From: Pseudomonadota bacterium
GTDB lineage: Bacteria; Pseudomonadota; Alphaproteobacteria; Rhizobiales; Hyphomicrobiaceae
Direction: 5' to 3'
DNA length: 25,846 nt
NCBI GenBank assembly: GCA_023412805.1
Contig: JAEZRM010000111.1
Span: 1 to 25,846 of the forward strand
Numbering within the stretch: position 1 is the first letter of the stretch; every line of letters begins with the position of its first letter. Below are positions 15,575-23,609 of the stretch, piece after piece. The notes below the pieces were generated by a model. The model did not search any database and had not been told where the DNA came from. It was given only the letters and a program-made list of their open reading frames with translations. A program made the position numbers and the translations under genes.

Positions 15575-15713
15575 CGCGCCGTGCCAAAAAGAGAAACAAT
15601 CAATCGTTTATTTAGTATGTCTATTAGCGCAAGATTTAATTTGCTCATGTAGCTTGCCGGTTAATTCGGATCCCTATCGGTTGGGACGCACCCACTGAGC
15701 CGGAGGCTGTGTA

Positions 15714-16223
15714 ATGAGTGCAGTGCTGGAGAAAGTCCGTCCGCGGGATGCTGCGGCGGGCGAAGAATTCCGGGGTGAGTACTTGCAGGCCCTGCGCCTG
15801 ATCGAGCGACTCCACCGCCTGCTGCTGGACGTGATCAAGGACGAGTTCGATCGCGAGGGCGGTGCCGAGCTCAACAGCGTGCAAGCGCTGCTGCTCTACA
15901 ACATCGGCGAGAGCGAGCTGACGGCAGGCGAGCTCAAGACGCGCGGCTATTATCTCGGCTCGAACGTCTCATACAACCTGAAGAAGCTCGTCGACATGGG
16001 TTATCTCCACTACAAGCGCTCCGAAGTGGACCGCCGCTCGGTGAAGGTGAGCCTGACGCCCAAGGGCATGGCAGCGTGCGATGTGGTGGACAAGCTCTAT
16101 CACCGCCAGCTCGGCTCGCTCGAGGTCGTCGGCGAGGTCAACCACGACGATGTGCAGGGGCTCAATCGCGCGCTGATGCGGCTCGAGCGCTTCTGGTCCG
16201 ATCAGATCCGCTACCGGCTCTAG
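15714..16223 (+). CDS. ldtR: MarR-family winged-helix regulator, LdtR-like
   Basis: DNA-binding dimeric regulator of 169 residues. It matches the alphaproteobacterial LdtR group, named in Liberibacter for control of an L,D-transpeptidase gene and linked to envelope and osmotic stress. The group's conserved blocks are visible: RLIERLHRLLLDVIKDEFDR (35-54), AELNSVQALLLYNIG (58-72), the recognition region LKTRGYYLGSNVSYNLKKL (81-99), the wing YKRSEVDRRSVKVSLTPKG, and the terminal LERFWSDQIRYRL. It stands alone, with its own AT-rich promoter region and terminator, and converges on the pst operon. The LdtR assignment is from memory of the family; which genes it controls here is unknown. The nearby extensin-like envelope gene is one conceivable target. 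Confidence 0.85.
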   Translation: MSAVLEKVRPRDAAAGEEFRGEYLQALRLIERLHRLLLDVIKDEFDREGGAELNSVQALLLYNIGESELTAGELKTRGYYLGSNVSYNLKKLVDMGYLHYKRSEVDRRSVKVSLTPKGMAACDVVDKLYHRQLGSLEVVGEVNHDDVQGLNRALMRLERFWSDQIRYRL

Positions 16224-16253
16224 TCGCCGTCGCGGATACTGGAACGAAATTCA

Positions 16254-16291
16254 GGCGGGAGCTGCTGGCAGCGGCGCCCGCCATTGTTTTT
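16254..16291 (+). terminator. Rho-independent terminator after the LdtR-like gene
   Basis: GGCGGG (16254-16259) pairs with CCCGCC (16277-16282). Inside, GCTGC (16261-16265) pairs with GCAGC (16268-16272). ATTGTTTTT follows. The bulged stem plus T-run lies 30 bases beyond the stop and ends just before the convergent pstB stop. Confidence 0.7.
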
Positions 16292-16295
16292 GCGC

Positions 16296-17132
16296 TCAGC
16301 CGAAGCGGCCGGTGATGTAGTCGCGCGTGCGCTCCTCGCGCGGGTTCGTGAAGATCGCTTCCGTCTCGCCTTCCTCGACCAGAACGCCGAGATGGAAGAA
16401 GGCCGTGCGCTGGGAAACGCGTGCCGCCTGCTGCATCGAGTGCGTCACGATGATGATGCAGAAATTCGAACGCAGCTCGTCGATCAGCTCCTCGATGCGC
16501 GCTGTCGCGATGGGGTCGAGTGCGGAGCACGGCTCGTCCATGAGAATGATGTCGGGGCTGACGGCGATCGCGCGTGCGATGCACAGGCGCTGCTGCTGGC
16601 CGCCCGAGAGACCCGTCCCTGAGTCGTTCAGGCGATCTTTGACTTCTTTGAACAGACCTGCCTTCTCGAGGCTCTTCGTAACGATCTCCTCGAGGTCCGT
16701 CTTGTTCTTGGCAGTGCCGTGTATGCGCGGGCCGTAGGCCACGTTCTCGAAGATCGACTTCGGGAACGGATTGGGCTTCTGGAAAACCATGCCGACACGG
16801 GCGCGGAGCTGCACGACGTCGAGCGACGGATCGTAGATATCCTGGCCCTCGATTTCGATCTTGCCGGTTACGCGACAGATCGGGATGGTGTCGTTCATCC
16901 GGTTGATGGAGCGCAGGAAGGTCGACTTGCCGCAGCCCGAAGGGCCGATGAAGGCCATGACCGACTTGTCGGGGATGTCGACGGAGACCCTTTTGATGGC
17001 GTGCTTGTCGCCGTAGAACACGTCCACATCGCGGGCAACGACCTTATTACCATCGCTGCCTTTGCCGGCGACCTTGCCAAGCATGTCCGCTTGGAGCGAC
17101 ATATCCGTGTTGACCGACATATCCATGTTCAT
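16296..17132 (-). CDS. pstB: Phosphate ABC transporter ATP-binding protein
   Basis: ATPase of the high-affinity phosphate importer PstSCAB, on the cytosolic face. From the ATG at 17132 it has 278 residues, slightly long because of a Met-rich N-terminal tail; GAGG lies 4 bases upstream. A GTG at 17159 is a poorer choice. Motifs are the Walker A GPSGCGKST, the PstB-specific VFQKPNPFPKSIFENVAYG after the Q-loop, the signature LSGGQQQRLCIARA, the Walker B IILMDEP and the switch His in VTHSM. It is the last gene of the operon, 77 bases after pstA; the gap includes a near-perfect 16-base palindrome (17171-17186). No phoU follows: the next gene is the convergent LdtR-like regulator. Confidence 0.96.
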   Translation of the reverse strand: MNMDMSVNTDMSLQADMLGKVAGKGSDGNKVVARDVDVFYGDKHAIKRVSVDIPDKSVMAFIGPSGCGKSTFLRSINRMNDTIPICRVTGKIEIEGQDIYDPSLDVVQLRARVGMVFQKPNPFPKSIFENVAYGPRIHGTAKNKTDLEEIVTKSLEKAGLFKEVKDRLNDSGTGLSGGQQQRLCIARAIAVSPDIILMDEPCSALDPIATARIEELIDELRSNFCIIIVTHSMQQAARVSQRTAFFHLGVLVEEGETEAIFTNPREERTRDYITGRFG

Positions 17133-17209
17133 TCGCCTCGAGCTCGATCTAGATAACACATCTCTCGTGAGCGGGCACGTGTCCGCCCGAACTCATCTGC
17201 GGATGCCGC

Positions 17210-18538
17210 TCACCAGCGGCGCTCGAACTTTCGTCGCATGTATACCGCTACGGCGTTCATGCAGACGAGAAACATCAGAAGCACCATCGTGGCACCAGCC
17301 GTTCGCTCGACGAAGCCGCGCTCGGCCGAGCTGGCCCACATGTAGATCTGGACAGGCAGGGCCGTCGCCGGATCCATGGGGTTCGAGGGTACATCGGCCA
17401 CGAACGCCACCAAGCCGATCATGAGCAGGGGCGCGGTCTCGCCCAGAGCCTGCACCAGCCCGATGATCGTGCCCGTCAGAATACCCGGCATCGCGAGTGG
17501 CAGCACATGATGCAATATTGCCTGCTGGTGCGACGCCCCCACGCCGAGGGCTGCTTCCTTGATCGATGGGGGTACGGCCTTGATCGCGGCTCGCGTTGCG
17601 ATGATCACCGTCGGCAAGGTCATCAACGTCAGCACGAGACCGCCGACCAGCGAAGCCGAGCGAGGTAGGCCGAACAGATTGATGAACACCGACAGGCCGA
17701 GGAGTCCGAACACGATCGACGGCACGGCCGCTAGATTGTTGATATTGACCTCGATGATGTCGGTGACCCGGTTCTTTGGGGCGAACTCCTCGAGGTAGAT
17801 GGCTGCCGCAACTCCGAGCGGCACGGAGAGGACCGCCACGATGAGCATCATGTAGAACGATCCGACGAGGGCAACGAGCAAGCCCGACGTCTCAGGCTGG
17901 CTTGATGCGCCGAAGGTGAACAGGCCCCAGTTGAAACCCTTTGTGGCCTGCCCCTGAGCAACCAACTGGTCGACCCACGCAAGCTGGCGGTCGTTGAGCT
18001 GACGCCGATCCTGCGGGATCGTGCGGTCGATCGCGCCCTTCAAAAGCGCATCGACGTTGCCGTGCGCCAGCAGTGGTACGGTCACGGTCTTGCCGATGAT
18101 GGACGGATCGCGCAGCACCATGTCGCGTAGCTGTACGTCGATGCCGCGCGAGAGCAATTGATTGAGGTCGCGGCGTGCCAGCCGATCCAGCGTCTCGACG
18201 CCGAGTGCCTTCTGGACTGCGCGCCGTGCGAGCGCAGAATAGTCGGCCCCGAAGAGCGCGCCCTGATCGCGTTTGCCGTCCGGATCAATCACGGCCGCGT
18301 CGAACTCCACGGCGACGTGATATTCGGTCTGCAGGAAGGCAGTCCAACCTTGGCTGATGATCGAGTAGAACAGGAACGCCAGGAAGCCCAGTGCTACCAT
18401 GATGGCGGTCAGGCCATAGGCCCGGAATCGAGCCTCGGCGGCATAGCGCCGACGCACGCGCGCGTCATCGCTGCGAGCGAATGAGGCGCGGCTGATCGCG
18501 GTGGGGGCGGAAGCAGTACTCGCCATGGTGTCGCTCAT
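17210..18538 (-). CDS. pstA: Phosphate ABC transporter permease PstA
   Basis: Inner-membrane permease of 442 residues, much longer than E. coli PstA (about 296). The extra part is the N-terminal DUF3333-type extension usual in alphaproteobacteria: a first membrane helix (LTAIMVALGFLAFLFYSIIS) and a periplasmic-like region up to about residue 200. Five further hydrophobic segments follow. The EAA loop that docks on PstB is EAALGVGASHQQAILHHVLP. Its ATG overlaps the pstC stop by 4 bases (ATGA), so the two permeases are translationally coupled. Confidence 0.95.
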   Translation of the reverse strand: MSDTMASTASAPTAISRASFARSDDARVRRRYAAEARFRAYGLTAIMVALGFLAFLFYSIISQGWTAFLQTEYHVAVEFDAAVIDPDGKRDQGALFGADYSALARRAVQKALGVETLDRLARRDLNQLLSRGIDVQLRDMVLRDPSIIGKTVTVPLLAHGNVDALLKGAIDRTIPQDRRQLNDRQLAWVDQLVAQGQATKGFNWGLFTFGASSQPETSGLLVALVGSFYMMLIVAVLSVPLGVAAAIYLEEFAPKNRVTDIIEVNINNLAAVPSIVFGLLGLSVFINLFGLPRSASLVGGLVLTLMTLPTVIIATRAAIKAVPPSIKEAALGVGASHQQAILHHVLPLAMPGILTGTIIGLVQALGETAPLLMIGLVAFVADVPSNPMDPATALPVQIYMWASSAERGFVERTAGATMVLLMFLVCMNAVAVYMRRKFERRW

Positions 18539-20028
18539 TCGTACTGCTCCCGATACTTGCGCACGACATAGAGGGCATAAACATTGAGCCCCAGCGTGAT
18601 GACGAACAAGGTCAGCCCAAGCGCGAACGCGACCAGTGTTTGTGGGCTCGTGAATTCGAGATCGCCCGTCAGTTGGCTCACGATTTTGACGGTCATGGTC
18701 GTGACCGATTCAAACGGGTTGAAGGTGATGTTCGCGGCGATGCCCGCTGCGAGCACCACGATCATCGTTTCGCCGATAGCGCGGGATGCAGCCAGCAGGA
18801 TCGCGCCGACGATACCCGGCAAAGCAGCGGGCATCACAACCTGCTTGATCGTCTCCGAGCGGGTCGCACCGAGCGCATAAGAACCATCACGAAGGGATTG
18901 CGGTACGGCATTGATGATGTCGTCCGACAGCGACGAGACGAAGGGGATGATCATCACACCCATGACGACGCCTGCGCTCAGCACACTCGTCGCAGCGATG
19001 CTGAGACCGACGGACGCTCCAGCATCCCGGAGCATCGGCCCGAAGGTGACCAGCGCGAAGAAGCCGTAAACGATCGTCGGGATGCCGGCCAGGATTTCGA
19101 TCAGCGGCTTTGCCGAGCTTCGGAACTTCGAGCTTGCGTATTCGGACATGTAGATTGCCGACAGCAAGCCGATGGGCACTGCCACGGACAACGCGACGAA
19201 CGAGATGAAGAGCGTACCCCACAGCAGGGGGATCAAGCCGAACTGGCCGACCGAGTCCGCTTGCGAAGCACCTGCCGCCGCGAACCGGGGATCCCACACG
19301 GTGCCGAAGAAGAAGTTCGATGGGGGCACCATTTGGAAGAAGCTGAGGCTCTCGAACAAGACTGAAATGACGATGCCGAACGTCGTCAGGATAGCGACGC
19401 CAGACGCAGCCACGAGCAGGCCTGTAACGACACGTTCGACGAAATTCCGGGCCCGCAAATGCGGACCCTGTCGCCAGAGCCCGTATGCTAGACCGAGCAG
19501 CGCCAACGCCCCGACGACGCCCGCCAGCAGCCAATTGCTGGTGGCCGTCATTGCCGCCTTGTCGTAGGCCGCAGAAATGATGAACGGGTCGGGCACCGCG
19601 CCGAGTGCGACGCCTTTCGACTGCAACAGGGCTTGAGCTGATTCCGGCGTTCTAAAGCCCAGCCCGGCCCCGCGAATGAGCTGCTGTTCTTCGGCGGAGA
19701 GGCGCGGGATCGCGCGCGCGATGTTGTCGATCCGAGAGAGCGCAAAATTACGCTCGAGCGGCGTGAGATCGGCCGTCTGCGGTGGGAGCGCGCGCTCAAC
19801 CATTGTGTTGACGAACCGCGGTGCCGCGAAGGACCACAGGGCAATGATGATCAAAGGAACCAAGCAGGCCAGGATGGCCAGATAGCCTCCGTGGTATGCG
19901 GGCCTGGAATGTGGGATCTCGGCTGAAGAACGCGTGAACGACTGACCGCGCCGCGCCCCGAGAATGAATGCGAGTAGGGCCAGTCCAAGGATGGCCAGTA
20001 TGGTTTGCGCAGGGCTCAAGCTACTCAC
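18535..20028 (-). CDS. pstC: Phosphate ABC transporter permease PstC
   Basis: Inner-membrane permease partner of PstA, 497 residues. I chose the GTG at 20028 because it places a hydrophobic helix (ILAILGLALLAFILGARRG) right at the N-terminus. The frame stays open to 20256 but that part encodes Cys/Pro-rich sequence without family features and contains the intercistronic hairpin. A second helix near residue 50 (YLAILACLVPLIIIALWSFA) and a soluble region with AIPRLSAEEQQLIRG precede the permease core. The core carries the EAA-like loop DGSYALGATRSETIKQVVMP. Large N-terminal extensions are normal for this order. No strong ribosome site precedes the GTG, so translation may be weak compared with pstS. 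Confidence 0.9.
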   Translation of the reverse strand: MSSLSPAQTILAILGLALLAFILGARRGQSFTRSSAEIPHSRPAYHGGYLAILACLVPLIIIALWSFAAPRFVNTMVERALPPQTADLTPLERNFALSRIDNIARAIPRLSAEEQQLIRGAGLGFRTPESAQALLQSKGVALGAVPDPFIISAAYDKAAMTATSNWLLAGVVGALALLGLAYGLWRQGPHLRARNFVERVVTGLLVAASGVAILTTFGIVISVLFESLSFFQMVPPSNFFFGTVWDPRFAAAGASQADSVGQFGLIPLLWGTLFISFVALSVAVPIGLLSAIYMSEYASSKFRSSAKPLIEILAGIPTIVYGFFALVTFGPMLRDAGASVGLSIAATSVLSAGVVMGVMIIPFVSSLSDDIINAVPQSLRDGSYALGATRSETIKQVVMPAALPGIVGAILLAASRAIGETMIVVLAAGIAANITFNPFESVTTMTVKIVSQLTGDLEFTSPQTLVAFALGLTLFVITLGLNVYALYVVRKYREQYE

Positions 20029-20215
20029 CTTATGATTGATCGCGTGGGTGCTGGAACAGCTTCGGAGATCGCAATTCTTGGCCGCGTCGGGCAGTGAGAT
20101 CGAAGGACAACAGCCGCTCGGCGGCAAATTACTCTCAAGCGCCAACTTGGAGAGTGCAGCACCAGTGATCTCTTCGCGGAAAGGAAACAACCACTCCGGA
20201 GAGGTAGACGTAGAA

Positions 20216-20250
20216 GGGGCGGTCCAATTCCGTTCGCGTCGGACCGCCCC
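20216..20250 (-). promoter_or_regulatory. Intercistronic hairpin between pstS and pstC
   Basis: A perfect 10-base stem, GGGGCGGTCC (20216-20225) with GGACCGCCCC (20241-20250), has a 15-base loop and begins 6 bases beyond the pstS stop. On the minus strand it is followed by only a weak pyrimidine tract, so it looks like an mRNA-stabilising or attenuating structure rather than a full terminator. Such a hairpin would keep binding-protein mRNA in excess over permease mRNA. The remaining gap (20029-20215) shows no gene or clear promoter. Confidence 0.65.
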
Positions 20251-20256
20251 ATACAA

Positions 20257-21315
20257 TTACATGGTCTTCATTTCCTTCACGGCCGCCTGGACAGCCTTAC
20301 GCTCGGCGTCGGGTGCAGGAACCAGACCGTACTCGGCGAGCGGGCCTTCGGGGCCGGCCATTTTGTCGGAGACGAAGAACTCAACATACTCCTTCAGGCC
20401 CGGGATCACGCCGATGTGCGCTTTCTTCACGTAGAAGAACAGCGGGCGAGAAACCGGGTACTTGCCCGTCGAGATCGTCTCGACGGACGGCTGCACGCCG
20501 CTCATCGTCGCGACCCGCAGCTTGTCGGTGTTGTTCTCGTAGAACGACAGGCCGAACACGCCGAGGCCCGTCGGGTTCGAGTTGAGGCGCGCGAGCGTCT
20601 CGGTGTAGTCACCGTCGATGTCGACCGTCCCGCCATCCTTGCGCACGCGCAGGCAGCTCTTGTCGGCGGAGGCCTTCTTGGCCTTCTCGTCACCTGTGGC
20701 GGCTTCTGCGAGGAGCTTGTCGGCGCCGACGGCTTTGCAGCCGACGTGCATGACTTTCTCCTCGAACACTTCGCGGGTGCCGTGCTTCTCGCCAGGGATA
20801 TAAGCAACGATCGGGAAGTCAGGGAGCTTGTCGTTCACCGACTTCCAGGTCTTGTGGGGATTGTCGACCAGCTTGCCGTTGACCGGCACCTGAGCGGCCA
20901 GCCCCAGGAAGAGATCCTTCGGCTCGAGTGCCCAGTTGCCAGCCTTCGCGTCAACGGCGAAGACGATGCCGTCGTAGCCGAACTGGACCTGGACGATATC
21001 CTTCACGCCGGCCTTGGCGCAGGCTTCGATCTCGCTCGGGCGGATCGGACGCGAAGCGTTGGCGATGTCGATCGTGTTGGGACCAACGCCACCGCAGAAC
21101 TGCTTGAGGCCAGCCGACGAGCCGCCGGACTCGACGACCGGCGTCTTCACATTCGGCGCGGACTTGCCGAACTGCTCGGCAACGATGTTCGCGTAGGGCA
21201 GAACAGTGGACGAGCCGGCCATCTGCACACGGTCGCGTGCCGAGGCCGCATTGGCGAACCCGACGATACCCACAGCAGCCATTGCCGCCGCGGTCGTGAA
21301 GAACTTGGTGCTCAT
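20257..21315 (-). CDS. pstS: Periplasmic phosphate-binding protein PstS
   Basis: Periplasmic receptor delivering phosphate to PstCAB, 352 residues from the ATG at 21315, which follows GGGAGA. Residues 1-30 form a signal peptide (FFTTAAAMAAVGIVGFANA with cleavage near ASA-RDR). Phosphate-binding loops are GSSTVLPYA near the start of the mature protein, ESGGSSAGLKQFCGG, and IDIANASRPI. A later loop with GEKHGTREVFEEKV corresponds to the fourth binding segment. It has the long form with a Cys-containing loop typical of Hyphomicrobiales. As the first gene of pstSCAB it is preceded by a Pho-box-like element and should be induced by phosphate starvation. Confidence 0.96.
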   Translation of the reverse strand: MSTKFFTTAAAMAAVGIVGFANAASARDRVQMAGSSTVLPYANIVAEQFGKSAPNVKTPVVESGGSSAGLKQFCGGVGPNTIDIANASRPIRPSEIEACAKAGVKDIVQVQFGYDGIVFAVDAKAGNWALEPKDLFLGLAAQVPVNGKLVDNPHKTWKSVNDKLPDFPIVAYIPGEKHGTREVFEEKVMHVGCKAVGADKLLAEAATGDEKAKKASADKSCLRVRKDGGTVDIDGDYTETLARLNSNPTGLGVFGLSFYENNTDKLRVATMSGVQPSVETISTGKYPVSRPLFFYVKKAHIGVIPGLKEYVEFFVSDKMAGPEGPLAEYGLVPAPDAERKAVQAAVKEMKTM

Positions 21316-21393
21316 TGCAATCTCCCAGAGCAACTGAGGTGAGGCGCGAATTTCCCGCTCAGCGCCTCGCTGGGCCCCTTGGCCCTGGGCAGA

Positions 21394-21427
21394 CTTCTAG
21401 CCGACAGCCATAATCGTTTTGTGACAG
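21394..21427 (-). promoter_or_regulatory. Pho box and candidate PhoB-dependent promoter of pstS
   Basis: On the minus strand CTGTCACAAAACGATTAT (21427-21410) fits the 7+4+7 Pho-box layout: the first repeat CTGTCAC is nearly ideal and the second, CGATTAT, keeps four of seven positions. A further CTGTCGG follows at 21407-21401. TAGAAG (21399-21394), a 4-of-6 match to the -10 box, begins 10 bases after the box, the spacing expected when PhoB replaces the -35 element. The stretch beyond (21428-21482) is AT-rich and probably also serves the divergent hisE gene; TATATAAG at 21475-21482 is a possible -10 for it. Confidence 0.6.
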
Positions 21428-21587
21428 TTTAGTGTATTGATAATAAACAATAATATTTGCTTCTTCGGCGCCGGTATATAAGTCGCCCGGCACGCGCATT
21501 CACACCAGTATGCGAGTGGCCATGACATTGGCAGCGCTAGGCAGTATGGATGCGCAGAACGCCCATCGGGGCATGACGGACAGTACC

Positions 21588-21950
21588 ATGACAACTCAAA
21601 CAGATGACGACGGCATAGTAGGTACGGACACCGTGCTCGCGCGCCTCGCAGCGACAATTCGGGCGCGGCGCTCGGCGGCGGCCGATGCGTCCTACACGCG
21701 CCAGCTCCTCGACGGTGGCGCTCCGCGTTGTGCGAAGAAGCTCGGCGAGGAAGCTGTCGAGGTTGTCATTGCGAGTCTTCGCGAGGACGATGCGGCACTC
21801 AAAGGTGAGGCTGCCGATCTGCTTTACCACTTGCTCGTGCTGCTCGAAGTGCGCGATGTCGCGATCGAGGACGTGCTTGAGACGCTAGAAAAGCGCATGG
21901 GGCTTTCGGGCCTCGACGAGAAAGCCAGTCGGGGCCCTAAGGGGAGCTGA
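21588..21950 (+). CDS. hisE: Phosphoribosyl-ATP pyrophosphatase
   Basis: Cytosolic enzyme of the second step of histidine biosynthesis, hydrolysing phosphoribosyl-ATP to phosphoribosyl-AMP and pyrophosphate. The MazG-like helical core is clear: SYTRQLLDGG, then KKLGEEAVEVVIASLREDD and GEAADLLYHLLVLLEVRDV, carrying the metal-binding Glu and Asp residues. The ATG at 21588 gives 120 residues, close to the usual 100-110. In-frame ATGs at 21510, 21546 and 21573 would add up to 26 residues and no candidate has a strong ribosome site, so the start is tentative. The usual upstream partners hisB, hisH, hisA and hisF are not here; pstS is divergent instead. coaA follows after 4 bases. Confidence 0.9.
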   Translation: MTTQTDDDGIVGTDTVLARLAATIRARRSAAADASYTRQLLDGGAPRCAKKLGEEAVEVVIASLREDDAALKGEAADLLYHLLVLLEVRDVAIEDVLETLEKRMGLSGLDEKASRGPKGS

Positions 21951-21954
21951 AGCT

Positions 21955-22935
21955 ATGCGCGATGTCCTGCAGCAGGAAGATTATGCAGCGCGCTCCGGCG
22001 TGCTCTATTCGCCGTATCGTTCGATCAGTCGCGAGGATTGGGCGCGCTTGCGCGCAGATACGCCGATGACGCTGGTGCCGCGGGATCTCGCGACGCTCTC
22101 CGGTCTCATCGAGGAACTCTCCATCGAGGAAGTCGAACAGATCTATCTGCCGCTCTCGCGCCTGCTCAATCTCCACGTCGCGGCATCGCAGGAACTCTAC
22201 GCCGTCACATCGAAGTTTCTGGGACGGCAGGGACGCCGCGTGCCCTTCATCATAGGCGTGGCAGGCTCGGTCGCCGTCGGCAAAAGCACGACGGCGCGTG
22301 TTCTGAGGGCGCTGCTGGCGCGCTGGCCCGATCATCCGCGCGTCGATCTCGTGACGACCGACGGCTTTCTGTGGCCGAACCACGAGCTCGAGGCGCGCGG
22401 CATCATGCACCGCAAGGGTTTTCCCGAGAGCTTCGATCTGGCGCGGTTGCTGAACTTCCTCGGCGATGTGAAATCGGGGCGAGAGAAAGTTGCCGCACCC
22501 GTCTATTCGCACTTCCACTACGACATCATTCCAGGTCAGCAGATCGTCGTCGATCGCCCGGATATCCTGATTGTCGAAGGGCTCAACGTGCTGCAGCCGG
22601 CGCGATTGCCGAAGGACGGCGCGGCGATCCCGTTCGTGTCCGATTTCTTCGATTTCTCGATCTACATCGACGCAGATCCGCAAGTCATCGAAGACTGGTA
22701 CGTGAAGCGCTTCATGCGTCTCAGAACCACGGCTTTCCGTGATCCAGCCGCTTACTTCCACCGCTACGCGCAACTGACCGACGAGCAGGCACTCGCCAAG
22801 GCGCTGGAGATCTGGAGCGGGATCAACCGGATCAATCTCGACGAGAACATCCTGCCGACTCGTCAGCGCGCGCGCTGCATCTTGCGCAAGGGCGCGAACC
22901 ACACCGTCGACGGCGTGCTGCTCCGCCGGATCTGA
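21955..22935 (+). CDS. coaA: Pantothenate kinase, type I
   Basis: Cytosolic kinase phosphorylating pantothenate, the first committed step of coenzyme A synthesis, 326 residues (E. coli 316). The ATG at 21955 lies just after GGGGAG and 4 bases after the hisE stop, so the pair is probably co-transcribed. The P-loop is GVAGSVAVGKST (101-112). Other family blocks are PYRSISREDW (20-29), VTTDGFLWPN, HRKGFPESFD, the YSHFHYDIIPG segment and ILIVEGLNVLQ. The C-terminal part FRDPAAYFHRYAQLTDEQA and INLDENILPTRQRA completes the family pattern. hisE-coaA adjacency is known in Rhizobiales. Its stop abuts the stop of the opposite-strand gene. Confidence 0.97.
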   Translation: MRDVLQQEDYAARSGVLYSPYRSISREDWARLRADTPMTLVPRDLATLSGLIEELSIEEVEQIYLPLSRLLNLHVAASQELYAVTSKFLGRQGRRVPFIIGVAGSVAVGKSTTARVLRALLARWPDHPRVDLVTTDGFLWPNHELEARGIMHRKGFPESFDLARLLNFLGDVKSGREKVAAPVYSHFHYDIIPGQQIVVDRPDILIVEGLNVLQPARLPKDGAAIPFVSDFFDFSIYIDADPQVIEDWYVKRFMRLRTTAFRDPAAYFHRYAQLTDEQALAKALEIWSGINRINLDENILPTRQRARCILRKGANHTVDGVLLRRI

Positions 22936-23460
22936 TCAGTCTTTGCGCGGCTTGGTGGTCCGCCGCTCGGCGAGAGCGAGCCATGCATTGAAGGCTTCGG
23001 CGCCCTGGCGCATGGCCGTCGTGGCGAGTGGCACGCTCAGTGCAGCCTTGGCCATGCGGGCCTGCATGGCAATACCCGTCGCCGTCATTCGCCAGCCGAG
23101 AGTCATCCAAGGCTGCGCGAGGCCGAGAAAATCGAAAGCGGGCGTCGGCGCACCGGCATTCACGTTCGCGGGCGCCGCCGGGGGGGCGGTCTTTGGATGG
23201 TAGCTGGCGTGTTCCGACGGCTTTGTGGTGCGCGAGGCTTTCTCGACAGAGCCGACCTTCTTCTCGGTGCGCGCGAGGAGAGGTGCCGACTGGGCCCGGG
23301 CGGATGTTTTTTTGGTTGCGGGCTCGGCGTCGCTCTTTCGGGCAGAGGCAGCAGTCTTTGCAGACCGAGCTGAGCCGGCTGCGGTTTTGCGGCTCCGGCT
23401 CGTACCCGCTTTCGTCTTCGTGGCCTTCGAGCTTGACGACTTTGATTTTCGGCCAGTCAT
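22936..23460 (-). CDS. Basic Lys/Ser/Ala-rich protein with a helical C-terminal domain, function unknown
   Basis: A 174-residue protein I cannot assign. The ATG at 23460 gives MTGRKSKSSSSKATKTKAG; the frame is open to 23544 but the added part looks non-coding. Residues 1-100 are low-complexity and very basic (Lys, Arg, Ser, Ala, Thr), like histone-H1-type tails. Residues 105-165 form a different, hydrophobic amphipathic segment (AFDFLGLAQPWMTLGWRM, ARMAKAALSVPLATTAMRQG, AFNAWLALAERR), which recalls phasin-like or polyhydroxyalkanoate-granule proteins. One reading is a protein that binds DNA or another polyanion by its tail and a granule or membrane surface by its helix. That is inference from composition only. 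The stop directly abuts the coaA stop in convergent orientation. Confidence 0.65.
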   Translation of the reverse strand: MTGRKSKSSSSKATKTKAGTSRSRKTAAGSARSAKTAASARKSDAEPATKKTSARAQSAPLLARTEKKVGSVEKASRTTKPSEHASYHPKTAPPAAPANVNAGAPTPAFDFLGLAQPWMTLGWRMTATGIAMQARMAKAALSVPLATTAMRQGAEAFNAWLALAERRTTKPRKD

Positions 23461-23609
23461 GTGCGTACCCCGCAAGTGAGACTGATGACCATGGCGCGCA
23501 ATATTTCGCGGCGCCTTATGTGGCGGCACTATGATGCGACGCACAAAGATATATCACCCGCGACCTGATGGCCACGTTTTGTTGCAACGCGGGAGGAGAT
23601 GGCGTGGTT

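Noticed and set aside
14403..15599. Minus-strand open frame opposite the HIBCH-like gene
   Set aside because: Shadow frame; the plus-strand product has clear crotonase motifs.
17171..17186. 16-base near-perfect palindrome between pstA and pstB considered as an internal promoter operator
   Set aside because: It includes one wobble mismatch and no -35/-10 pair is nearby; it may simply be a small intercistronic structure.
20029..20256. N-terminal extension of PstC to the first in-frame start
   Set aside because: The extra 76 residues lack family similarity and include the intercistronic hairpin; the GTG at 20028 gives the expected membrane-helix start.
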